Of a stretch of 5,193 bases of DNA, positions 1 to 5,193 are shown in pieces. Source of the stretch: Aurantimonas sp036252795 (GTDB taxonomy: Bacteria > Pseudomonadota > Alphaproteobacteria > Rhizobiales > Rhizobiaceae). Position 1 is the first letter of the stretch. Each line of letters starts with the position of its first letter. The notes beneath the pieces were generated by a model that was given only the letters and a program-made list of their open reading frames with translations, did no database searches and had not been told where the DNA came from. Position numbers and translations under genes: made by a program. The DNA lies in the NCBI GenBank assembly GCA_036252795.1, contig DASYHY010000121.1:1-5193 (forward strand), in the 5' to 3' direction.

Positions 1-1
1 G

Positions 2-853
2 GCGCTGTCCTACGCGCGTGAACGGCGGCAGGGCAAGGCGACCCGGCTGACGGGGGAGAGCGCGACGCCGGGGCAGATGAGCCCCATCATCGAGCATCCC
101 GACGTCGCGCGCATGATCCTCACCATGAAGGCGCTGACCGGGGCAGCGCGCGCGATCGCCTATGCCTGCGGCCACGCCACCGACATGGCGCGGGCACTGG
201 CGGTCGACCAGGGTGAGGCGAGGCACTGGAAGGAGCGCGCCAACCTGCTCACGCCAGTCGCCAAAGCCTTCGCCACCGATGTCGGTGTCGATGTCGCCTC
301 GCTCGGCATCCAGGTCCATGGCGGCATGGGCTATGTCGAGGAGACGGGTGCCGCGCGGCTCCTGCGCGATGCCCGGATCGCGCCGATCTACGAGGGCACC
401 AACGGCATCCAGGCGATCGATCTGGTCGTCCGCAAGCTCGGCCAGTCGGGCGGCGCCGCGATGGAAGCCTATCTGACCGAACTTGCCGAAGTGGCGGACG
501 CCGTCTCTGCACGGAACGAGACCGCGTTCGGCGCCACGGGCGAGGCACTGGCGGCTTCGCTCGACGACCTGCGCCAGGCGACCGCCTTTATGTCCGGACA
601 TCTGGCAGAGGGTAAGACGGAGACGGCGCTCGCCGGTGCGACAGCCTATCTGCGCCTGTTCGGTCTCGTCGCTGGCGGGATCTATCTCGCCCGCGGCGCC
701 CTGGCCGATCCGTCGCGGCCGGACAGGGTGGCGCTGGCGCGGTTCATGGCCGAGAACCTTCTGACCGAGACCGACGCGCTCAGGCGCCGGGTGGTGACGG
801 GCGCCGCCAGCCTCGATGCTGCTCGGTCTCTCCTCGAACGGGACGCACGATGA
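2..853 (+). CDS. Acyl-CoA dehydrogenase, long form (C-terminal half; 5' end outside window)
   Basis: FAD-dependent enzyme that desaturates an acyl-CoA to the trans-2-enoyl-CoA, the first step of beta-oxidation, in the cytoplasm with electrons passed to ETF. The reading frame is open from base 2, so the first internal ATG (77) is not the start; 283 residues are visible. They begin with ALSYARERRQGKA, typical of the FAD-binding C-terminal helical domain. Near visible residues 105–143 come HGGMGYVEETGAARLLRDAR and then IYEGTNGIQ; the Glu of IYEGT (codon 392–394) is the expected catalytic base. The last ~130 residues are an extra helical tail, as in the ~590-residue ACADs that carry an acyl-CoA dehydrogenase C-terminal (PF12806-like) domain, a group that includes DmdC (3-methylmercaptopropionyl-CoA dehydrogenase). 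The stop overlaps the next start (ATGA), implying translational coupling to the crotonase. Family assignment is strong; the acyl substrate cannot be read from this fragment. Confidence 0.94.
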   Translation, partial: ALSYARERRQGKATRLTGESATPGQMSPIIEHPDVARMILTMKALTGAARAIAYACGHATDMARALAVDQGEARHWKERANLLTPVAKAFATDVGVDVASLGIQVHGGMGYVEETGAARLLRDARIAPIYEGTNGIQAIDLVVRKLGQSGGAAMEAYLTELAEVADAVSARNETAFGATGEALAASLDDLRQATAFMSGHLAEGKTETALAGATAYLRLFGLVAGGIYLARGALADPSRPDRVALARFMAENLLTETDALRRRVVTGAASLDAARSLLERDAR

Positions 854-1587
854 GCGATTTGATCCAGACGGCTGTCCAGGAGGGCGTCCTCACCATCCGG
901 ATGAACCGGCCGGACAAGAAGAATGCCATCACCAGCGCGATGTATCGCGAGATGGCCGACGCGATCGCGGGCGCCAGCGGAGACGACGCGATCGCTGCCG
1001 TGATGATCTGCGGCGTGCCCGGCGCCTTTTCCGCCGGCAACGACATCAAGGATTTCATGGCCGTCGCCGTCAGTGGCGCGCCGCCCCGCGACGCCTACGA
1101 CTTCCTGATTGCGATCGCGACATCGAAAAAGCCGCTTGTGGCGGCGGTCGACGGCATCGCGATCGGCATCGGCACGACCATCCTGATGCACTGCGATCTC
1201 GCCTACGCCTCGCCCGCTTCGACCTTCCGCACGCCGTTCCTGGACCTCGGCGTGACGCCGGAGGCGGGATCCAGCCTGATCGCGCCGAGGATCATGGGGG
1301 ATCAGCGCGCCTTTGCGCTTCTGGCGCTGGGAGAGACGTTCGACGCCGAGGCGGCGCGGCAGGCCGGTCTCGTCTATGGCGTGAGCGACGATGCCGAGAC
1401 CGCCGCCCGCGACGCGGCGACGCGCCTGGCGAAGAAGCCGCCCGAGGCGTTGCGCATCGCCCGCGCGCTGTTGCGTGGCAGCCAGGAGGAGATCGTACAG
1501 CGGATCGATCTGGAGATCGGCCATTTCACCGAGCGCCTCTCCTCGGCGGAGGCGAAGGCGGCGTTCATGGCCTTCATGTCGCGTTAG
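850..1587 (+). CDS. Crotonase-family protein, probable delta3,delta2-enoyl-CoA isomerase (ECI2/PECI-like) rather than hydratase
   Basis: 245 residues, a normal single-domain crotonase length. It starts at the ATG overlapping the upstream stop by 4 bases; no strong ribosome site is visible, as expected for a coupled start. Visible motifs: MNRPDKKNAI (18–27), the first oxyanion-hole segment AFSAGNDIKDF (59–69), the second DGIAIGIGTTI (101–111), and FRTPFLDLGVTPEAGSS (126–142). By hand alignment the two acid/base glutamates of classical enoyl-CoA hydratase (rat E144 and E164) fall on Phe130 and about Ala156, so hydration by the usual mechanism is unlikely. Glu138 in the TPEAG segment matches the Pro-Glu-Gly position of ECI2/PECI isomerases, which move a cis or trans double bond from C3 to C2. 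With the upstream dehydrogenase this suggests a role in beta-oxidation of unsaturated acyl-CoAs. Family certain; the isomerase call is inference from one motif, and many annotations would say enoyl-CoA hydratase. Confidence 0.93.
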   Translation: MSDLIQTAVQEGVLTIRMNRPDKKNAITSAMYREMADAIAGASGDDAIAAVMICGVPGAFSAGNDIKDFMAVAVSGAPPRDAYDFLIAIATSKKPLVAAVDGIAIGIGTTILMHCDLAYASPASTFRTPFLDLGVTPEAGSSLIAPRIMGDQRAFALLALGETFDAEAARQAGLVYGVSDDAETAARDAATRLAKKPPEALRIARALLRGSQEEIVQRIDLEIGHFTERLSSAEAKAAFMAFMSR

Positions 1588-1589
1588 AG

Positions 1590-1609
1590 CCGGTTCACCT
1601 CTGAACCGG
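1590..1609. terminator. Perfect inverted repeat between convergent genes, candidate bidirectional terminator
   Basis: CCGGTTCA (1590–1597) and TGAACCGG (1602–1609) form a perfect 8-bp stem with a 4-base loop (CCTC). It starts two bases after the crotonase stop and contains the stop codon of the convergent DedA gene (1595–1597). The stem is stable and the position is right for ending both transcripts, but neither side carries a clear U-run, so a Rho-independent mechanism is not proven. It may instead protect mRNA 3' ends or stop transcription only with Rho. Confidence 0.5.
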
Positions 1610-2227
1610 GGGCACCGGCTCTTCCGGAGCCGCCGGTTCTTCCTCGGTCCTGGCGCGGAACAGGAACCGGTAGGTGCCGACGCAGCCGACCAGGCAGACC
1701 CCCGCGGCGATGATGATGATCGGCCAGGTGCCGTGTTCGGCGAAGAACACCCGGAAGGCCGCGCCGAACACATAGGCGCCGAGGCCGTAGGCGCCGGCCC
1801 ACAGCGCCGCGCTCACCGTGTTCAGGGCCAGGAATTTCAGCCAGTTCATGTGCATCGTGCCGGCGACGAAGCCGTTGAGCTGGCGCAGGATGATGATGAA
1901 GCGGGCGACCAGCACCACCCAGATGCCGTAGTCCTCGAATCGTCGTTCGACCATGGCGAAGCGGCGTTCGCCGAGCCCGACCTTCTCGCCCCACCGCACG
2001 ACCATGCGCCGGCCGAAGCGGCGTCCGAGCAGATAGCCGAGATTGTCGCCGACGATCGAGCCGCCCAGGGCCGTGAGGAACACGGCGGTCATGCTGAGCG
2101 TGCCCTCGCCGGCCAGCATGCCGGCCGCCATCACGAGGCTCTCCCCCGGCAGCGGCAGTCCGGTCGATTCGAGGAGCACGACGACGAACAGGAACGCGTA
2201 GCCGTAGCTTGTCAGATACTCGGTCAC
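1595..2227 (-). CDS. DedA-family (SNARE-associated/VTT domain) inner-membrane protein
   Basis: Polytopic membrane protein of 210 residues, normal for DedA. DedA proteins are linked to undecaprenyl-phosphate or phospholipid translocation and to proton-motive-force and envelope homeostasis; the substrate here is unknown. Visible family signs: hydrophobic segment 8–20 ending in Glu20, then GLPLPGES (23–30), GDNLGYLLGRRFG (60–72), ARFIIILRQLNGFVAG (108–123) and the NTVSAALW segment (136–143). Glu20 and Glu29 line up with the acidic pair, and Arg109 and Arg115 (six apart) with the arginine pair, known as important in E. coli YqjA. A last hydrophobic helix (~168–184) is followed by a charged, Pro/Glu-rich tail of about 20 residues. 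I chose the GTG at 2227 because family homology begins right there; the only ATG further upstream (2368) would add 47 non-homologous residues and run into the neighbouring methyltransferase gene. Ribosome site is weak (GAGA close to the GTG). Convergent with the crotonase, 7 bases apart. Confidence 0.93.
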   Translation of the reverse strand: MTEYLTSYGYAFLFVVVLLESTGLPLPGESLVMAAGMLAGEGTLSMTAVFLTALGGSIVGDNLGYLLGRRFGRRMVVRWGEKVGLGERRFAMVERRFEDYGIWVVLVARFIIILRQLNGFVAGTMHMNWLKFLALNTVSAALWAGAYGLGAYVFGAAFRVFFAEHGTWPIIIIAAGVCLVGCVGTYRFLFRARTEEEPAAPEEPVPPVQR

Positions 2228-2325
2228 GGGTCTCGGTTCAGGCTGGTTGCGCAGGTGGATGCAGGAACCGGCAGGTCGCCTTGGCTCGCATGGTTGGCAG
2301 GTGACGGTAAGGTGCGGCGGCCGCC
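2228..2325. other. 98-base intergenic gap upstream of the DedA gene
   Basis: This is the longest non-coding stretch in the window, between the end of the RNA methyltransferase gene and the GTG of the DedA gene. It has a 10-base perfect palindrome GGCGGCCGCC (2316–2325) directly after the methyltransferase stop, without a U-run. I see no clear sigma-70 -35/-10 pair, riboswitch or tRNA. The length would allow a separate DedA promoter, but the sequence does not prove one. Confidence 0.4.
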
Positions 2326-3552
2326 TCAGCGCTCCAGCAGCGCCACGACTTCCACATGATGCGACCACAGGAACTGATCCACCGGCGTCACCGATTTCAC
2401 GCGGTAGCCGCCGTCGATCAGGATCCGCAGGTCGCGCGCCAGTGTCACCGGATTGCAGGAGACGGCCGCGACGCGGCGCACCGTCGAGGCCGCGAGTTCC
2501 CTCGCGACGGCCTCCGCGCCGGCCCGTGGCGGATCGAAGGCCACCCCGTCATAGCGCCCGAGTTCCTTGGCCGGGATCGGCCGGCGGTAGAGATCGCGTC
2601 TTTCGGTCGTCACGGCCTTCAGCCCGGCCGACCGGCGCCAGGCCGTGTCCAGCGCGGCGAGCGCCCCCGCGTCGGCTTCCACGGCATGGACGGCCGACTG
2701 GCGGGCCAGCCTGAGAGAGAACGTGCCGCAGCCGGCGAAGAGATCGGCGACGCGGCGTGCCTTCGCGAGATGATCGCAGACAAGCCCGGCCATTGCCGCC
2801 TCGGCGGTCGCCACGGCCTGGGTGAAGGCGCCGGCCGGCAGTTCCACCGACACGCCGTCGAAAGCGAGGGTCGGTGGCCGCGTCATGACCACCGTCTCGC
2901 CGCCCACTGTCAGGCGGGCGAAATCTTCCGCCAGGGCCAGCTTCACGGCGTTGCGGCGCAGCGACTCCGAGAGCCTCACTCCATCCGCGACGGCGACGTC
3001 GAGCCCAGTCGCCGTCGCCGTGACGGTGATGCGCAAGGGCCGCTTGCGGTCGACGAGGAGGCTCGCGAGGCGGCGCAGCGCCGGCAGGGCGCGCTCGATG
3101 ACCGGCAGCGCGATGACGCAGACGGTGATCGGCACGATGCGGTTGGAATCCGCGGCATTGAAGCCCAGCACGACGTCGCCATCCACCCGTGCCGCAGAAA
3201 GGACCACGCGCCGGCGCGATGCCGGCGGGCAGTGAACGAACTCGGCCACATCGGCCTCGATGCCCTCGCGGGCGAGCGCCCTGAGGACGAGGTCGCGCTT
3301 GAACCGGCGATAGAGCGAATCGTCGGCGTGCTGCAGGTCGCAGCCGCCGCAATCGCCGAAATGCGGGCAGGGCGGCTTCTTTCGGTGCGCCGACGCCTCG
3401 ACGATCGTCGTCGTGCGGAACGGCGTGCCCGCGCGCTCGATCGCGACCGTTTCGCCGGGCAGCGTGAACGGCACGTAGACGGGGCCGCCAGGCGTCTCCG
3501 CGACGCCGTCGCCCTTGGCACCGAGATGGTCGATGGTCAGCTGACCGGTCAC
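2326..3552 (-). CDS. Class I SAM-dependent 23S rRNA/tRNA uracil-5-methyltransferase, TrmA/RlmD (RumA) family, Fe-S type
   Basis: 408 residues. Transfers methyl from SAM to C5 of a uridine in RNA through a covalent cysteine intermediate. An N-terminal TRAM-like RNA-binding region (about 1–50, with GDGVAE and the PGE segment) is followed by an iron-sulfur cysteine set, CPHFGDCGGC (Cys62, 68, 71), with Cys145 as the likely fourth ligand. The methyltransferase core shows GAFTQ (241–245), ADLFAGCGTFSL (269–280), the acidic SAM-ribose residue Glu292, FDPPRAG (339–345), and SCNP with the nucleophile Cys366. Glu401 near the C terminus fits the conserved catalytic base. The Fe-S set favours an RlmD/RumA-like enzyme (m5U1939 in E. 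coli 23S rRNA) over TrmA, but substrate choice varies in this family, so I give no symbol. Start is GTG at 3552, overlapping the tlyA stop by 4 bases (GTGA), which implies coupled translation. All key residues are present. Confidence 0.93.
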   Translation of the reverse strand: MTGQLTIDHLGAKGDGVAETPGGPVYVPFTLPGETVAIERAGTPFRTTTIVEASAHRKKPPCPHFGDCGGCDLQHADDSLYRRFKRDLVLRALAREGIEADVAEFVHCPPASRRRVVLSAARVDGDVVLGFNAADSNRIVPITVCVIALPVIERALPALRRLASLLVDRKRPLRITVTATATGLDVAVADGVRLSESLRRNAVKLALAEDFARLTVGGETVVMTRPPTLAFDGVSVELPAGAFTQAVATAEAAMAGLVCDHLAKARRVADLFAGCGTFSLRLARQSAVHAVEADAGALAALDTAWRRSAGLKAVTTERRDLYRRPIPAKELGRYDGVAFDPPRAGAEAVARELAASTVRRVAAVSCNPVTLARDLRILIDGGYRVKSVTPVDQFLWSHHVEVVALLER

Positions 3553-4313
3553 CGCTTGGCCCCGGCCAGCAGGAACTCCTGGTTGCCGTCGCCGCCGGCG
3601 ATCGGCGAGGGGATCAGGTCGACCGCCCGCCAGTCCGGCTGCGCGTCGAGCCAGGCGCGTAGCGCCTCGGCGACCGACGGCGCGCTGTCGGGATCGCGCA
3701 GCAGGCCGTTCTTCGCGATCGCCTCGCGTCCGGCCTCGAATTGCGGCTTGACCAGAAATACCGCATTTGTCCCCGGTTCGGCGAGCTCCAGCGCGGGAGG
3801 CAGCGCCAGCCGCAGCGAGATGAAGCTGACGTCGGCGACCAGAACATCGAAGTGCCGGCCGCCAATGTCCTCGCGCTCCATGTCGCGGGCGTTCAGCCCC
3901 TCGATCACCGTGACGCGCTCGTCCGCCCGGATGCGCGGATGCAGCTGCCCGTGGCCGACATCGACCGCCACGACGTGCACGGCGTCCCGCCGCAGCAGCG
4001 CTTCGGTGAAGCCGCCGGTCGACGCGCCGATGTCCAGCGCCGTTCGCCCCGCGACGTCGATGCCGAAGGCATCGAGGCCGGCTTCCAGCTTCAGGCCGGC
4101 ACGCGACACGTAATCGGCCGCCGGGTCGCTGAGCGTGATGACGCTGTCCGGCGGCACGTTGAGGCTCGGCTTGGTGACGGTCAGACCATCGACCTTCACA
4201 TGCCCGCGACGGATCGCGTCGCGGGCCCTTGCGCGGCTCGCGGCGAGGCCTCGCTCGCTGACGAGGCTGTCGAGGCGAACGCGCGACAGATGTTGCTCTT
4301 CGGTGGCTGCCAT
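3549..4313 (-). CDS. tlyA: TlyA family rRNA 2'-O-methyltransferase (S4 + FtsJ domains; putative hemolysin family)
   Basis: 254 residues, usual for TlyA. In mycobacteria TlyA 2'-O-methylates cytidines in 16S and 23S rRNA, and its activity is needed for capreomycin sensitivity; type I TlyA acts on 23S only. Which type applies here is not visible from motifs alone. An S4 RNA-binding domain (~11–60, RVRLDSLVSERGLAASRARA, GHVKVDG) is followed by YVSRAGLKL and an FtsJ-like Rossmann domain with the SAM loop LDIGASTGGFTEALL (93–107) and VDVGHGQLHP. The KDKE catalytic tetrad of 2'-O-methyltransferases can be placed at Lys75, Asp161 (VADVSF), Lys189 (LVKPQFEAG) and Glu246 (QEFLL). Starts at the only in-frame ATG that gives a TlyA-like N terminus; ribosome site weak. 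Lies 60 bases after dxs and overlaps the next gene by 4 bases. The hemolysin name is historical and need not reflect function. Confidence 0.95.
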   Translation of the reverse strand: MAATEEQHLSRVRLDSLVSERGLAASRARARDAIRRGHVKVDGLTVTKPSLNVPPDSVITLSDPAADYVSRAGLKLEAGLDAFGIDVAGRTALDIGASTGGFTEALLRRDAVHVVAVDVGHGQLHPRIRADERVTVIEGLNARDMEREDIGGRHFDVLVADVSFISLRLALPPALELAEPGTNAVFLVKPQFEAGREAIAKNGLLRDPDSAPSVAEALRAWLDAQPDWRAVDLIPSPIAGGDGNQEFLLAGAKR

Positions 4314-4373
4314 CGGACGGTCATGCGGGCCGGCGGCGCAAATGGCAAGCGGCGATAGCGGGGCAGGAACCTG

Positions 4374-5193
4374 TCAGGCCTGCATCACCCGGCTGGCCTG
4401 CGTACCCAGCGCCCGGAACACCGCATCGACGATGCCCTGCCTGTCGAGTCCCGCGACCTTGATCATCGCTTCCGGCGAGGCGTGGTCGACGAAGCGGTCC
4501 GGCATCACCAGCGGCCGGACCTTCAGTCCGCGGTCGAGAAGGCCGCTCGTCGCCAGATGCTGCAGCACCTGGGCCGCAAAGCCGCCACTGGCGCCTTCCT
4601 CGATGAGGAGCAGCACTTCGTGGTCGCGGGCCAGGCGCCGGATCAGGTCGGTGTCGAGCGGCTTGGCGAAGCGGGCGTCGGCGACGGTGGTCGAGAGGCC
4701 GAAGGATTCCAGTTCCTCGGCCGCGGCGACACTGTCGGCGAGGCGGCTGCCGAAGGAGAGGATCGCCACCTTGGCGCCTTCGCGCACGATGCGGCCCCTG
4801 CCGATTTCCAGCGCCGTGCCCCGCTCCGGCATCTCCACGCCGGTGCCGTTGCCGCGCGGGTAGCGGAACGAGATCGGCCCTTCGTCGTAGGCGGCTGCCG
4901 TGCGGACCATGTGGCGCAGCTCCGCCTCGTCGGCCGCCGCCATCACCACCATGCCCGGCAGCGGCGCAAGGAAGCCGGTGTCGAACGAACCCGCATGGGT
5001 CGGGCCGTCGGCGCCCACGAAGCCGGCCCGATCGATCGCGAAGCGGACAGGGAGCTTCTGGATCGCCACGTCGTGGACGATCTGGTCGTAGGCGCGCTGC
5101 AGGAAGGTCGAATAGATCGCGGCGAACGGCTTGTAGCCCTCCGAGGCGAGCCCGGCGCAGAAGGTCACCGCGTGCTGCTCGGCGATGCCGACG
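4374..5193 (-). CDS. dxs: 1-deoxy-D-xylulose-5-phosphate synthase (C-terminal part; 5' end outside window)
   Basis: Thiamine-diphosphate enzyme that condenses pyruvate and glyceraldehyde 3-phosphate to DXP, the entry step of the MEP isoprenoid pathway (also feeding thiamine and pyridoxal synthesis). About 272 of roughly 640 residues are visible; the frame stays open through the window edge, and the GTG at 5168 is an internal valine. The fragment opens with VGIAEQHAVTFCAGLA, the classic DXS segment whose Glu (codon 5180–5178) is the catalytic ThDP-activating glutamate. Then come DRAGFVGADGPTHAG, the FRYPRG segment, and the transketolase C-terminal domain with ILSFGSRL, ADARFAKPLD and EEGASGGF, ending near HASPEAM. 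All expected C-terminal landmarks are present. First visible gene of the leftward block; tlyA follows after 60 bases, so co-transcription is likely. One small variant: Cys stands where many DXS proteins have Ala in TFCAGLA. Confidence 0.97.
   Translation of the reverse strand, partial: VGIAEQHAVTFCAGLASEGYKPFAAIYSTFLQRAYDQIVHDVAIQKLPVRFAIDRAGFVGADGPTHAGSFDTGFLAPLPGMVVMAAADEAELRHMVRTAAAYDEGPISFRYPRGNGTGVEMPERGTALEIGRGRIVREGAKVAILSFGSRLADSVAAAEELESFGLSTTVADARFAKPLDTDLIRRLARDHEVLLLIEEGASGGFAAQVLQHLATSGLLDRGLKVRPLVMPDRFVDHASPEAMIKVAGLDRQGIVDAVFRALGTQASRVMQA

Noticed and set aside
2..1587. Dimethylsulfoniopropionate pathway pair DmdC–DmdD
   Set aside because: The dehydrogenase is of the DmdC-like long form, but the crotonase lacks the two catalytic glutamates expected of DmdD, and no other dmd gene is visible.
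682..1773. 363-codon open frame on the - strand under the dehydrogenase and crotonase genes
   Set aside because: Low-complexity Arg-rich translation, no motif, fully explained as a GC-rich shadow of two well-supported genes.
1661..2276. Near-identical 15-base repeats, CAGGAACCGGTAGGT (1661–1675) and CAGGAACCGGCAGGT (2262–2276)
   Set aside because: One copy codes for the DedA C terminus, the other lies in its leader; just two copies, one mismatch, no flanking symmetry or target duplication. Chance is the simplest account.
2316..2343. GC palindrome GGCGGCCGCC and a GCGCT/AGCGC dyad at the end of the RNA methyltransferase gene, considered as a terminator
   Set aside because: The dyad is 5 bp and coding, the palindrome has no loop of its own, and there is no U-run, so I do not call a terminator.
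2356..4113. Long open frame of 585 codons on the + strand
   Set aside because: It is antisense to tlyA and the RNA methyltransferase, which both have full family motifs; its Arg/Asp/Gly/Ala-rich product has no recognisable domain and is what high GC content produces opposite real genes.
4364..4382. Short dyads CAGGAACCTG and CAGGCCTG at the end of dxs, considered as a terminator
   Set aside because: Stems of only 4 bp, partly inside the dxs coding end, no U-run; and tlyA follows closely in the same direction.

Overview
The window is GC-rich chromosomal DNA with almost no non-coding space. The protein families, the gene order dxs–tlyA–RNA methyltransferase and the codon bias (G or C in nearly every third position) point to an alphaproteobacterium, most likely in the Hyphomicrobiales (Rhizobiales). 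The class is a fairly safe inference; anything narrower is a guess. I see no mobile element, CRISPR array, RNA gene, phage gene or compositional island.

Left part (1–1587, + strand): the C-terminal half of a long-form acyl-CoA dehydrogenase, cut by the window edge, overlaps by 4 bases (ATGA) a crotonase-family gene. Together they look like a translationally coupled fatty-acid or acyl-CoA beta-oxidation pair. The crotonase lacks both glutamates of classical enoyl-CoA hydratase and instead has a glutamate in a Pro-Glu-Ala-Gly context, as in delta3,delta2-enoyl-CoA isomerases of the ECI2/PECI type.

Right part (1595–5193, - strand, read right to left): the C-terminal part of dxs (DXP synthase, isoprenoid precursors), cut by the window edge; tlyA (S4-domain rRNA 2'-O-methyltransferase); a TrmA/RlmD-type 5-methyluridine RNA methyltransferase with an iron-sulfur cysteine set, overlapping tlyA by 4 bases (GTGA); and, after a 98-base gap, a DedA-family membrane protein. 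The first three form a probable operon linking isoprenoid synthesis with two RNA-modifying enzymes. DedA may be its last gene or may have its own promoter.

The two blocks converge at about 1587–1595, where a perfect 8-bp inverted repeat lies across the end of the DedA gene and is a candidate bidirectional transcription stop. All six genes belong to known families. I found no convincing sign of an undescribed system; the most useful second looks are the active site of the crotonase and the substrate of the RNA methyltransferase.
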